A DNA stretch of 64,000 nucleotides, taken from Cupriavidus oxalaticus. GTDB taxonomy: Bacteria; Pseudomonadota; Gammaproteobacteria; Burkholderiales; Burkholderiaceae. The stretch spans positions 3,435,501-3,499,500 of the forward strand of contig NZ_CP038635.1 in NCBI RefSeq assembly GCF_004768545.1, given 5' to 3'. The position numbers and the translations under genes are program-made. Below the pieces are notes generated by a model. That model saw only the letters and a list, made by a program, of their open reading frames with translations, was not told where the DNA came from and ran no database searches. Positions 49,040 through 58,950 of the stretch are shown one piece after another (within the stretch, counting starts at the first letter, position 1; every line of letters begins with the position of its first letter).

Positions 49040-49495
49040 TCAGCCGCCGCAACCGCCCAGCGTGACCTTGATTTCCTTCGATGCCACGTACCACTTGCCG
49101 CCGGCCTTGACCGCGGCGTGCACCACCGAGGTCTGGCCCATCTTCACGCGCGTGGAGACGAACGGCTCGGTGCCGGCCGGGATAATGAAGTCGGCGGCCA
49201 GGGTATTGGGGTTCTTTTCCACCAGGATCGCGATCTGCTCGGTATCCGGGATGGTGCTCGTCACGGCCACCGGCACCACGGCGCCGTTCTCGGCGATGTC
49301 GGGGGCGTTGAAGGTGATGGCGGTGCTTTTCTCGGTGCCGCTGCCGCCGAGCGCCTTGATCACGTCGGCAACGCTCTTGCCGTCAAAGGCGGTCTTGTTC
49401 CACTCGGCCGCCTGCGCTTCGCTGATCAGGCCGGTGGCGGCCATCAGCGACAGGACAGCGGTGACCCGCAGCACTTCTCGTCGTTTGGAATTCAT
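49040..49495 (-). CDS. soxY: Thiosulfate oxidation carrier protein SoxY
   Basis: 151 residues. A Tat-type leader starts MNSKRREVLRVTAVLSLM and ends near residue 30. The C terminus is the essential GGCGG pentapeptide (147-151), whose cysteine carries the growing sulfur chain while SoxXA, SoxB and SoxCD act on it. Complete SoxY; partner SoxZ is directly downstream. Confidence 0.97.
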   Translation of the reverse strand: MNSKRREVLRVTAVLSLMAATGLISEAQAAEWNKTAFDGKSVADVIKALGGSGTEKSTAITFNAPDIAENGAVVPVAVTSTIPDTEQIAILVEKNPNTLAADFIIPAGTEPFVSTRVKMGQTSVVHAAVKAGGKWYVASKEIKVTLGGCGG

Positions 49496-49706
49496 GTTCT
49501 TGCTCTCCGGCTACTCCGTCCCAATCGGTTCGCGTGACCGCTTTGGCGGTACTCGTTGGTGTTCTGTCCAGCTTGTGCCCTGCTCGTACTACGTGTGTCC
49601 TGCTCGCGGCCGGTACATTGCCGGCCGCTGGATCTGTGCAGGTCGGGTCGGCTTGCGCCGTCCGGCCCGTTGCATCGGCGGACTGCCCCCTGGGGGCGGT
49701 CAGGCT

Positions 49707-50033
49707 TTACTTGGCGGGCGCGCCTGCGAGCACCCACTCGACCACGGTCTTCAGGTCGGCGTCGCTGATGGCGGCGTTGGCCGGCATCGGCACCGGGCCC
49801 CAGACGCCCGAACCACCGCTCTTGACCTTCTTGCTCAGCGTCGCGAGGGCGTTCTTGTCGCCCTTGTACTTGGCGGCGACTTCCTTGTAGGAAGGACCGA
49901 CCAGCTTCTTGTCGACCTGGTGGCAACCCATGCAGGCGTTCTTGTTGGCGATCTCCTGTGCCTTGGCGGCATCGACCGCGTGAGCCGATGCGGCGGCGCC
50001 CAGCATCAGCGCTGCGATGACAAACTGCTTCAT
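49707..50033 (-). CDS. Small class I cytochrome c in the sox cluster
   Basis: 108 residues. A signal peptide ends near residue 19 (SAHAV). One heme motif CMGCH (about 34-38), GPSYKEVAAKYKG and a PVPMPAN Met ligand region make it a c551/c5-like electron carrier. Its C-terminal domain closely resembles the second heme domain of SoxD next to it, which suggests a shared origin. It probably carries electrons from SoxXA or SoxCD to oxidases. The ATG at 50033 has GAGAGC upstream. Confidence 0.9.
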   Translation of the reverse strand: MKQFVIAALMLGAAASAHAVDAAKAQEIANKNACMGCHQVDKKLVGPSYKEVAAKYKGDKNALATLSKKVKSGGSGVWGPVPMPANAAISDADLKTVVEWVLAGAPAK

Positions 50034-50153
50034 TGTTAAGCTCTCCAAGCTCTGTAAAGCCGTGGGGACGGCAAGGGCCGCTCGGCACGTACTGCAAGCT
50101 GCTTCGCGGCATACACCGGCCGCCGCCTCGGGGGCACTGCGGCGGCCAGCCCG

Positions 50154-51191
50154 CTATTTTGCCTCAAGAATCCACCCCACCATGGCATGGACGTCCGAAT
50201 CGGGGATCTGCGGCTGCGGCGGCATCGGCACGCTGCCCCACGCGCCCTGCCCGCCGGCCTTGACCTTTTTGGCCAGCGCGGCGTGCGCGTCCTGGCCCTT
50301 GTACTTGCCGGCGATGTCCGCGAACGACGGGCCGACCAGCTTCCGGTCCATTGCATGGCAGGCCACGCACTGGTACTGGCTGGCCAGCCTGGCGCCGGCC
50401 GGCGCGGGCGCTGAAGCGGCGGATGCGGCATTCGAAGGCGCGGCCGCGCTTGCCGCCACGCCGCGTACCGGGCCAAAGGCGCGCTGCTGCTGCGCCAGCT
50501 CGCCGTGGGCGTCGCGGGCATAGTCAGGCATCGCCGAAGCGATCGAAACCTGCCCGGAGCAATCCTTCATGCAGGCGGTATTGCGCGTGTCCGGGCGGCC
50601 GCGGCCGGGCCACAGGCCATGGTCGGTGGTCATGCCGTCGCGGTTGGGCATGCGTCGCTGCACGGCCGCGATATTGGCGTCCGACAGCGTGAAGTCGGCC
50701 GGCACGATCTCGCCCAGGTTCAGCAGGTAGGCGGTGACGGCATAGACCTCGTCGGCGGACAGGCTCTTGGGTGCGTTCCACGGCATGGCGCGGTGAATGT
50801 AGTCCCACAGCGTGCTGAGCGTGCTTACCTTCATCAGCGTGGTGCGATACGGCTGGTTGCCGGTCATGGCGGCGACCCGGCCGCGCTTGATGTCCTCGGC
50901 CGTGGTGCCGCCCACGAGCGGCGTGAAGACCTCGTTGGACTCGCCGAAATCGCCGTGGCACGAGGCGCACTTGCCGTCCCACACCTGCTGCCCCTGCGCC
51001 ACGGTGCCGCTGCCTTTGGGCAGGCCCTTGAAGTCCGGGCGCACGTCGATATCCCAGGCGGCCACTTCGGCCGGGGTGGCGGCGCGGCCAATTGCCGCAC
51101 GAGCATCGGCCGTGCCGGCGGCCCAGGATGGCGCCACGCAGGCCGCAGCCAGCGCCAGCATGGCGGCGCCGCGTTCAGCCCGCGTGGACAT
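50154..51191 (-). CDS. soxD: Sulfur dehydrogenase cytochrome subunit SoxD
   Basis: 345 residues. A signal peptide ends near residue 25 (SWAAG). Two heme domains are seen: CASCH (about 74-78) in the larger SoxD domain, and CVACH (about 275-279) in a second, c551-like domain after an Ala/Pro linker. SoxD takes the electrons from the molybdenum subunit SoxC. The start overlaps the end of soxC by 17 bases. The second domain matches the small cytochrome at 49707. Confidence 0.94.
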   Translation of the reverse strand: MSTRAERGAAMLALAAACVAPSWAAGTADARAAIGRAATPAEVAAWDIDVRPDFKGLPKGSGTVAQGQQVWDGKCASCHGDFGESNEVFTPLVGGTTAEDIKRGRVAAMTGNQPYRTTLMKVSTLSTLWDYIHRAMPWNAPKSLSADEVYAVTAYLLNLGEIVPADFTLSDANIAAVQRRMPNRDGMTTDHGLWPGRGRPDTRNTACMKDCSGQVSIASAMPDYARDAHGELAQQQRAFGPVRGVAASAAAPSNAASAASAPAPAGARLASQYQCVACHAMDRKLVGPSFADIAGKYKGQDAHAALAKKVKAGGQGAWGSVPMPPQPQIPDSDVHAMVGWILEAK

Positions 51192-52524
51192 TGGACACCT
51201 CCCCGCCTGCCGCCACCCGCCAGCTCTGGATGGCGTTGTTGTGATAGATCGAGCGCGTGCCGCGCACGGCGCGCAACTGGGCCATCTTCGGTTGCACGTA
51301 GCCGGTCTCGTCGATGGCGCGGCTTTGCAGGATCGCGGCGCTGCCGTCCCAGACCCAGTCGAGGTTAAAGCGCGTCAGGCACTTGGACAGCACCGGCGAT
51401 TCCAGCCGCGCGGTGCGCCAGTTGCGGCCGCCGTCGGCCGAGACATCGACCCGCGTGATGCGCCCGCGTCCCGACCACGCCAGCCCGCTGATGTTGTAGA
51501 ACCCCTTGCCCACCAGTTGCTGGCCGCCCGACGGCGTGGTGATCACCGACTTGCACTCCTGGATCGAGCTGTACTGGCGCAGTTTGCCGTCCGGCATCAT
51601 GTCCACGTAGTGGATGGTCTCGTCCTTGGCGTTCCACGGCTGGTCGCCCAGTTCCAGCCGGCGCAGCCACTTGACCCACGACACGCCCTGCACGCCCGGC
51701 ACCACCAGCCGCAGCGGGTAGCCGTTCTCGGGGCGCAGCATCTCGCCGTTCATGCCCCAGGCGACGATGATCTCGTCGGCCAGCTCCATCGGGATGGTGC
51801 GCGTCATCGACGAACCGTCGCCGCCCTCGGCCAGCAGGTAGCGGCCGCGGCGCAGGTCGGCGCCGGCGTCGTCCAGCAGCACGCGCAGCGGCACCCCGGT
51901 GAACTCGCAGCACGACAGCATGCCGTGCGTGTATTGCACCGTCGGCACGGCCACGTTGCCCCACTCCATGCCCGTATTGGCGCCGCACTCGATGAAATGC
52001 ATGCGCGACACCGCCGGCAGGCGCATCAGGTCGTCCATGGTGTAGACGCGCGGCGTGCGCACCAGGCCGTTGATCATCAGGCGGTGGCGGGCCGGGTCGA
52101 TATCGTGCCAGCCCTGGTGGTGGCGCTCGAAATGCAGGCCGTTGGGGGTGATGATGCCGAAGAAGCCCTGCAGCGGCGCGAACGCGACTGATGCCGCCGA
52201 CACGCGCGTCAGGCCCGGCGACTCGCGCCGGATCAGGTTTTTCTCATGGACCGAGGGCTGGCCATAGGGCCGGGCCGCGACCGGCTGGCCAAGGGACGTG
52301 GCCCAGGGCTGGGGCTCCAGGATGGCGGGATCGCCGTCCGCAGCCAGCGCGTGCCGGCCGGCGGTGGCGGCGGCGATGCCGGCCGCGGCGCCGAGGAAGC
52401 TCTTGCGCAGGAAGTCGCGCCGCGGCGCGTCCAGGCCGTGCCGGCCGATGTCCTGCTGCAGCGATGCGCTGACGAAGTGCTCGGGCGCGGGCACGATGCG
52501 CCCGGGCCGGTTCCGTTCCTGCAA
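51175..52524 (-). CDS. soxC: Sulfur dehydrogenase molybdenum subunit SoxC
   Basis: 449 residues from a TTG at 52524, which has GGAGGAG about six bases upstream; no ATG gives the family N terminus. A Tat leader with RRDFLRKSFLGAAAG lies at about 35-50. The sulfite-oxidase-fold core has the molybdopterin cysteine in RMHFIECGANTG (about residue 183) and ends with a dimerisation domain. SoxC removes six electrons from the sulfane sulfur on SoxY. First gene of the operon after soxR; soxD overlaps it. Confidence 0.95.
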   Translation of the reverse strand: MQERNRPGRIVPAPEHFVSASLQQDIGRHGLDAPRRDFLRKSFLGAAAGIAAATAGRHALAADGDPAILEPQPWATSLGQPVAARPYGQPSVHEKNLIRRESPGLTRVSAASVAFAPLQGFFGIITPNGLHFERHHQGWHDIDPARHRLMINGLVRTPRVYTMDDLMRLPAVSRMHFIECGANTGMEWGNVAVPTVQYTHGMLSCCEFTGVPLRVLLDDAGADLRRGRYLLAEGGDGSSMTRTIPMELADEIIVAWGMNGEMLRPENGYPLRLVVPGVQGVSWVKWLRRLELGDQPWNAKDETIHYVDMMPDGKLRQYSSIQECKSVITTPSGGQQLVGKGFYNISGLAWSGRGRITRVDVSADGGRNWRTARLESPVLSKCLTRFNLDWVWDGSAAILQSRAIDETGYVQPKMAQLRAVRGTRSIYHNNAIQSWRVAAGGEVSNVHAG

Positions 52525-52631
52525 TGCCGTCTCCTCCGGCAGCTTGCGCCTGCGGGGCGCGCCGCCTGTTATTCGTGCCGCCGCGCGCCTTGCGCGACAG
52601 CGATCGATGGTCCGGAAGAGCCGGATCGCGC

Positions 52632-53012
52632 TCAGCCTGCCGCCCGGCGCCTGCGCGCGGGCGCGGCCTCGGGCTGCGCCATGAAGCGGTCGACCGCGCC
52701 GGAGGGCAAGGCGTTGTCCTCCAGCCGGCTGGCCACCTGCACACACACGGTGCGGCACAGCTCGATCACGCTTTCGTCCGCAATCGCGTAGAAGACCAGG
52801 TTGGCTTCCTTGCGGCGCGACAGCACGCCCGAGCGGTACATCGCGTTGAGATGCCGCGACACGTTGGTCTGCGACGAACCCACCGTCTCGACCACCGTGG
52901 TGACCGGCTTCTCGCCATCGCACAAGGCGTGCAGGATCTTCAGCCGCGTCGGCTCCGCCAGCAGGCTGAAGTAGCCCGACACCTTCTCGAAAACGCGATC
53001 CAGCTCTTCCAT
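52632..53012 (-). CDS. soxR: ArsR-family regulator, probable SoxR
   Basis: 126 residues. A winged helix is clear in LLAEPTRLKILHALCDGEKPVTTVVETVGSSQTNVSRHLNAMYRSGVL (about 15-62). Two cysteines, in HALCDGE and LCRTVC, may form the redox or persulfide sensor. ArsR-type SoxR of sulfur oxidisers represses sox genes until sulfur substrate appears; this is inferred from place and family. The ATG at 53012 is chosen because the alternative at 53048 lies inside the operator. Confidence 0.88.
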   Translation of the reverse strand: MEELDRVFEKVSGYFSLLAEPTRLKILHALCDGEKPVTTVVETVGSSQTNVSRHLNAMYRSGVLSRRKEANLVFYAIADESVIELCRTVCVQVASRLEDNALPSGAVDRFMAQPEAAPARRRRAAG

Positions 53013-53030
53013 GCCGTCCAATATATTCGT

Positions 53031-53050
53031 ATATGCGTGAGTGCGCATAT
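53031..53050. promoter_or_regulatory. Operator-like palindrome upstream of soxR
   Basis: ATATGCG (53031-53037), six bases, CGCATAT (53044-53050): perfect 7-bp arms. Beside it ATATA-TTCG-TATAT (53021-53034) gives a second, shorter repeat. Both are in an A/T-rich stretch within the expected promoter of soxR, as for sulfide-sensing ArsR-type regulators. Confidence 0.6.
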
Positions 53051-53178
53051 AGTGTTTACCCAATGATGCAGAACAGCATGATTGTGCCGGGCATGGCTGC
53101 GCGGCACCAATCATGGTTTGCCAGCGGTGACTCCCGGTGGTGGACCGGAGGATGGCCACGTGGTGGCCTCGTGGTGGC

Positions 53179-54072
53179 CTATCGGCGCAGCAGTACCCGG
53201 CCCGCCCACAGCCGCTGGCCGAACACATTGAGCAGCAGCCCCGCCATGACCACGGCCGCGCCCGCCCATTGCGCCGGCGACAGGTCTTCGCCCAGCAGCA
53301 CATGCGCCGACAGCAGCCCCACCACCGGCACCAGCAGCGTCAGCGGCGCCACCTGGCTGGCGGGATAGCGCGTCAGCAGCCGGCCCCACATGGTGTAGCC
53401 GAACACGGTGGCGGCAAAGGCCAGGTACGCCACGGCGAACACGCCCATGGCCGACACATGCGTGACGCTCGCCACGATGCGCGCCGGCCCCTCCACCCAC
53501 AGCGACAGCAGCGCGAATGGCACGATCGGCACCAGCGCGCCCCAGATCACCAGGCCCAGCAGGTCGACCGGCCCGATCTTCTTGCTGACGATATTGCCGC
53601 TGGCCCAGCAGAACGCCGCGCACAGCGTCAGCACGAAGCCGGCCACGCTCATGCCGCCGGCGCTGGCGGCAGCGCCCGAGCCGATCAGCGCCAGCCCGGC
53701 GGCGGCCACCGCCATGCCGGCAATGTTGTGCCAGCGCACCGGCTCGCCCAGCCACAGCGCGGCGATGGCCAGCGTGAAGAACGCCTGCGACTGGAGCACC
53801 AGCGATGCCAGGCCGGCCGGCATGCCGACCGCCATCGCGTAGAACAGGAAAGCGAACTGGCCCAGGCTGATGGTCACGCCGTACGCCAGCAGCAGGCGCC
53901 ACGGCACGCGCGGGCGCGGCACGAAGAAGATGGCGGGGAAGACCACCAGCAGGAAACGGAGCGCGCCGAGCAGCATCGGCGGCACGCCCGCCAGCCCTAC
54001 CTTGATGACGACAAAGTTGACACCCCAGACGCAGACGATGGCGAGGGCGAGGAGACGGTCTCTGGCTTGCAT
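53179..54072 (-). CDS. EamA/DMT-family transporter
   Basis: 297 residues and about ten membrane helices in two EamA repeats. Sequence such as LALAIVCVWGVNFVVIKVGLAGVPPMLLGALRFLLV at the N terminus and SPAQWAGAAVVMAGLLLNVFGQR at the end is typical of the drug/metabolite transporter group (EamA, RhaT-like), often exporters of amino acids or amines. Substrate unknown. The start at 54072 fits the family; a TTG at 54111 is possible. It splits the sox genes from the flavocytochrome pair. Confidence 0.9.
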   Translation of the reverse strand: MQARDRLLALAIVCVWGVNFVVIKVGLAGVPPMLLGALRFLLVVFPAIFFVPRPRVPWRLLLAYGVTISLGQFAFLFYAMAVGMPAGLASLVLQSQAFFTLAIAALWLGEPVRWHNIAGMAVAAAGLALIGSGAAASAGGMSVAGFVLTLCAAFCWASGNIVSKKIGPVDLLGLVIWGALVPIVPFALLSLWVEGPARIVASVTHVSAMGVFAVAYLAFAATVFGYTMWGRLLTRYPASQVAPLTLLVPVVGLLSAHVLLGEDLSPAQWAGAAVVMAGLLLNVFGQRLWAGRVLLRR

Positions 54073-54203
54073 GGCGGGGGCGGCCGGGATGGCGACTGGC
54101 GATGTGATCAAACCCCCAGCCTACCAGCCGCCCCGCGCGCGGCATTGCACGTTCTTGCGGTTTTGTTATGGGCGCCCTGGCAACGCCCGAAATTGCCAGT
54201 GCC

Positions 54204-55469
54204 TTATCCCAGCATTTCCGACCAGATGCTCCTGGCCCACGACAGCGCGTACACCCCCTCCAGCGTATTGGGCGCGTCCGACAGCCCGCCCGAGCCCGGC
54301 ACGGTCAGCATGGTCTTCTGTGCGGCATCGTAGCGGTGCACGCTCGCCACGTGCACCGCCTCGCGGTCCGAGGTGAAGCTGTAGCAGGTGTTGTTATAGA
54401 GCGGCTGCGGATCCGGCGCGCGGCCCGACAGCAGCGCCACGATCGCCGCGGCCGCCACCTTGCCATGCTGGTTGGCCATATGGCCGGACTTGGGCATCAG
54501 CGGCGCGATCTGGATGGCATCTCCGATCACATGGATGTTGGGCGCCGCGCGCGACTCAAAGGTAACGAAATCGACATCGCACCACTTGGTGTTGGCCGTG
54601 GCCAGCCCGGTCGCCACCGCGATCGCGCCCGCGCGCTGCGGCGGCAGTACGTTGATCACGTCCGCGCGCACATCGTCCTGCACCTCGAACTTGAGCGTGC
54701 GCGTGGCCGGGTCGACATCGACGGTGTCGTACTGCGGCCGGTATTCGACCATGCCGGCGTACTGCCCGGCCCAGACCTTGCGGAACAGGCCGGCCTTGGA
54801 GGTGATGTCCGGGTTGGCGTCCAGGATCAGCACCTTGCTGCGCGGCTTGTGCTGCTTGAAATAGTGCGCCACCTGGCAGGCCCGCTCATACGGGCCGGGC
54901 GGGCAGCGGTACGGCGCCAAGGGGATGGTGATGGCGTAGGTGCCGCCGTCCGGCATCGCCTCGAGCTGGCGGCGCAGCGCCAGGGTCTGCGGGCCGGCCT
55001 TCCAGGCGTGCAGCACCTGGTCGCCGCCGGGCCGCTTCAGGCCGGGCAGCGCATCGCTCATCAGCTCGATGCCGGGCGACAGCAGCAGGCGATCGTACGG
55101 CAGCGTGCCGCCGCCGGCCAGCCGCACCGTGCGCTTGCCGGGATCGATGGCGGCGGCGGTGTCGCGCACCAGCTTGACGCCGTGGCGGCGCACCAGCTGG
55201 TCGTACGACAGCGTGATGTCGGCCAGCTGCCGGCTGCCGCCGACCACCAGGTTGGACAGCGGGCAGGAAATGAACGCAGGATTGGGTTCGACCAGCGTGA
55301 CTTCGATGGCGTTGCCGCTCCACTCGCGCAGGTAGCGCGCGGCGGTGGCGCCGCCGTAGCCGCCGCCGACCACCACCACCTTGGCCGGCGCCGCGGCCCT
55401 CGCCGCGTGCATGCCCATCGAGCCCAGCACCGCGGCGCCGGCGGCGCCCAGGAAATGTCGTCGTTGCAT
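54204..55469 (-). CDS. fccB: Flavocytochrome c sulfide dehydrogenase, flavoprotein subunit
   Basis: 421 residues. A Tat-type leader starts MQRRHFLGAAGAAVLG. The FAD-binding start is VVVVGGGYGGATAARYLR (about 31-48); the redox cysteines are expected in PYRCPPGPYERA (about 195) and NTKWCDVDF (about 316). Together with a small cytochrome c it oxidises sulfide to sulfur or polysulfide in the periplasm. It starts 13 bases after the cytochrome gene stop and is transcribed from it. Confidence 0.94.
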   Translation of the reverse strand: MQRRHFLGAAGAAVLGSMGMHAARAAAPAKVVVVGGGYGGATAARYLREWSGNAIEVTLVEPNPAFISCPLSNLVVGGSRQLADITLSYDQLVRRHGVKLVRDTAAAIDPGKRTVRLAGGGTLPYDRLLLSPGIELMSDALPGLKRPGGDQVLHAWKAGPQTLALRRQLEAMPDGGTYAITIPLAPYRCPPGPYERACQVAHYFKQHKPRSKVLILDANPDITSKAGLFRKVWAGQYAGMVEYRPQYDTVDVDPATRTLKFEVQDDVRADVINVLPPQRAGAIAVATGLATANTKWCDVDFVTFESRAAPNIHVIGDAIQIAPLMPKSGHMANQHGKVAAAAIVALLSGRAPDPQPLYNNTCYSFTSDREAVHVASVHRYDAAQKTMLTVPGSGGLSDAPNTLEGVYALSWARSIWSEMLG

Positions 55470-55482
55470 GGCGCTCTCCCCG

Positions 55483-55815
55483 TCAACGCACGTTGGCGAA
55501 CCACGCCGCGATCGCCGCGAGCTGTTCGTCGGTGTAGCCCCTGGCGATCTGGTGCATCACCGTGGCCGGGCGGGTTCCGGAACGGAACGCCTGCATCTGC
55601 GCCACCAGTTCGGCCTGCGGGCGTCCTGCCAGCGACGGGATGGTGCTGCCTTCAGGCGCGCGGCCCGACGGGCCGTGGCAACTGGTGCAGCCTGCGGCAT
55701 TGATGCGCACGTACTGGCCGGTGGGGTCGGCCGACAGTGCGGGCTGGGCGCCGCAAAGCGCCAGGGCCAGCAGTGCCAGCCGCACGAACCCAGCGGGCCG
55801 GGGGATGGTTGTCAT
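55483..55815 (-). CDS. fccA: Cytochrome c subunit of sulfide dehydrogenase
   Basis: 110 residues. A signal peptide ends near residue 28 (PALSA). One heme motif, CTSCH (about 43-47), then GPSGRAPEGSTIPSLAGRPQ and the region AFRSGTRPATVMHQIA providing a Met ligand; it is the single-heme type of FccA. It partners the flavoprotein encoded 13 bases downstream. Length is shorter than the di-heme forms. Confidence 0.92.
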   Translation of the reverse strand: MTTIPRPAGFVRLALLALALCGAQPALSADPTGQYVRINAAGCTSCHGPSGRAPEGSTIPSLAGRPQAELVAQMQAFRSGTRPATVMHQIARGYTDEQLAAIAAWFANVR

Positions 55816-55923
55816 GGTCTCGCTCCGTGTGGGGTGCCGGGCGCAGGCATCGGCGAGATGCCTGCTGGCGCGGCAACCGTATCACATCGGGTGCGGACAG
55901 TGTGCGGTGAAAATCTCAGATGG

Positions 55924-55952
55924 AAAAACGGCGCCCGCATGTGCGGGCGCCG
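55924..55952 (-). terminator. Intrinsic terminator of the dolP gene
   Basis: CGGCGCCCGCA (55929-55939) and TGCGGGCGCCG (55942-55952) form a perfect 11-bp stem, followed on the minus strand by TTTTT (55924-55928). It ends the minus-strand yraN-diaA-dolP unit. Confidence 0.88.
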
Positions 55953-55986
55953 TGGTGCCGGCAAGCGAGCCGGCAAGCGAGCCGGC

Positions 55987-56826
55987 TCAGGGCAGGTTCC
56001 GGCCCGGCGGCAGGGCGACCGGCGAGGCAGCCGGCGAATCTACCGGGCTGGTAGTGACCTGGCTGGGCGTGCTGGCCGGCGCATCGACCGGACCGCCCAC
56101 GCCCGGCACCGACTGCACCGGCGCCGGCGTGCCGACGTTGCCATCGTAAGACGGGTTCTGCGAGGTCGAGGCCGCATCCAGGCGCGCGCGCTCGGTGTCA
56201 TTGACGTAGTCGAACGCCTTGACCACCTTGGTCACGCCGGAGGCATTGCGCGCCACGTCGGTGGCGCGATCGCCTTCCTGCTGGGTTACCACGCCGAGCA
56301 TATAGACCACGCTCTTCTCGGTGGTGATCTTGATCGAGTTCGACGGCACGCCGTCGGCGGTCATCAGCAGCGTCTTGACCTTGCTGGTCAGGTACGCGTC
56401 CTGGCTCTGCGTCATGAAGCCGGGCGAGTTGACCACCTCGAGCTCGTTGATCACCACGCGCGCATTCTGCAGGCCGCGCACGTACTGCTCGACCTGCTGC
56501 TTGACGCTGTCATTGCTGGCCTCGCCGGTGAGAAGCACCTTGCGGTTGAACACGGTCACGTTGACGCGGGCCTGGCCACTGTAGCGCGAGTTGATGGTGC
56601 TCTCCGCTTCCATCTGCAGGCCGCGGTCGACGGTCTGGGTGGCGGCCGGACGGCGGTCGGTGGCCATGGTCACGCCGGTGCCAACGGCGCCGGCGATCAC
56701 GGGGAAGCAGCCGGCCAGCTGGGTGGCGGAAACCAGCACCGCCGCCGCGGTCAGCGTGGCGCGAAGGATACGGCCGGCGCCGGCGGCGCTGGTCCGGGTT
56801 TCAGGCGTAGTAGGCAGGTTGGTCAT
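55987..56826 (-). CDS. dolP: BON-domain outer membrane lipoprotein DolP (YraP)
   Basis: 279 residues. A lipoprotein signal ends in LAGC with the lipid cysteine at residue 40. Two BON domains follow (about 65-135 and 145-215), with NVTVFNRKVLLTGEASNDSVKQQVEQYVRG and KITTEKSVVYMLGVVTQQEGDRATDVARNASGV cores. The last 60 residues are Pro/Ser/Ala-rich. DolP binds anionic lipids at the division site and supports outer membrane integrity. It follows the diaA gene as in E. coli. Confidence 0.93.
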   Translation of the reverse strand: MTNLPTTPETRTSAAGAGRILRATLTAAAVLVSATQLAGCFPVIAGAVGTGVTMATDRRPAATQTVDRGLQMEAESTINSRYSGQARVNVTVFNRKVLLTGEASNDSVKQQVEQYVRGLQNARVVINELEVVNSPGFMTQSQDAYLTSKVKTLLMTADGVPSNSIKITTEKSVVYMLGVVTQQEGDRATDVARNASGVTKVVKAFDYVNDTERARLDAASTSQNPSYDGNVGTPAPVQSVPGVGGPVDAPASTPSQVTTSPVDSPAASPVALPPGRNLP

Positions 56827-56889
56827 GCGGTCCTTGCTGTGGCTGGATGTTGGAAATGGGGGCGGAAGTGAGTAAGCGGACAGGCTAGC

Positions 56890-57926
<1,037 letters not shown>

Positions 57927-57941
57927 CGACGGAAGTTCTCA

Positions 57942-58850
57942 ATGAGTGACTGGATCTCGCTGGCGGCCAGCCAGTCGTACCCGGGCGGCACGCTGTATGT
58001 CGTGGCCACGCCCATCGGCAATGTCGCGGACCTGTCGCTGCGGGCGCTGCATGTGCTCGGCCTGGCCGACGCGGTGGCCTGCGAAGACACCCGCAATACC
58101 GCCCAGCTGCTGTCGCGCGTGGGGCTGCAGCGGCCGCTGGTGGCCGTGCACGAGCACAACGAGCGCGAGGCTGCCGGCCGCATCGCCGCGCGGCTGGCCG
58201 CTGGCGAGCGTATCGCCTATGTCTCGGACGCCGGCACGCCGGGCATATCGGATCCGGGCGCAAGGCTGGTCGAGGCGGTGCGCGCCGCCGGGCACGCGGT
58301 GGTGCCGCTGCCCGGCCCCAGCGCGGCGGTGGCCGCGCTGTCGGTGGCGGGCGACATGCTCGATACCGGCGATGGCCGCTTCACCTTTGTCGGCTTCCTG
58401 CCGAGCAAGCCCAAGGCGCGCGGCGAGGCCATCGCACGGCTCGCCGCGCTCGACCACGCCTGGATCTGCTACGAGGCGCCGCACCGCATTGCCGACACGC
58501 TGGCCGCGCTCGCCGCCGGCCTGCCGGGCGAGCGCCGGGTGCTGGTCGGGCGCGAGCTGACCAAGCTGTTCGAGGACATCGCGGTGGTGACGGCGGCGCA
58601 GGCACCGGCATGGCTGGCGGCCGACCCGAACCGGGCCAAGGGTGAATTCGTGCTGGTGGTGGAAGGCGCCGGCGGCGACGCGGCCGCGGACGGGGCGCCC
58701 GATGCCGAGGCGCAGCGCGTGCTGGGGCTGTTGCTGGCGGAACTGCCGGCCAAGCGCGCCGCCAAGCTGGCGGCAGCGATCACCGGGGCGAGCACCAACG
58801 CGCTCTACCAGCTGGCACTGGCGCAACGTTCCGGCAATAGCGGGGACTGA
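57942..58850 (+). CDS. rsmI: 16S rRNA 2'-O-ribose C1402 methyltransferase RsmI
   Basis: 302 residues, the usual size. The tetrapyrrole-methylase fold is marked by TLYVVATPIGNVADLSLRAL, CEDTRNTAQLL, VSDAGTPGISDPGARLV and PLPGPSAAVAALSVAG. It methylates C1402 in 16S rRNA using S-adenosylmethionine. GGAAG lies eight bases before the ATG. It reads away from yraN, and the 15-base gap must hold signals for both. Confidence 0.97.
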   Translation: MSDWISLAASQSYPGGTLYVVATPIGNVADLSLRALHVLGLADAVACEDTRNTAQLLSRVGLQRPLVAVHEHNEREAAGRIAARLAAGERIAYVSDAGTPGISDPGARLVEAVRAAGHAVVPLPGPSAAVAALSVAGDMLDTGDGRFTFVGFLPSKPKARGEAIARLAALDHAWICYEAPHRIADTLAALAAGLPGERRVLVGRELTKLFEDIAVVTAAQAPAWLAADPNRAKGEFVLVVEGAGGDAAADGAPDAEAQRVLGLLLAELPAKRAAKLAAAITGASTNALYQLALAQRSGNSGD

Positions 58851-58950
58851 GGTTGCCCCTGAGGACGCCCGGGCGACGACGCCGGGCCGGTGCGGGGAAA
58901 GTAACGGAGAGGTGTCAGCGCGCGGTGGCATGCATCGGGCGCTGCCGGTC

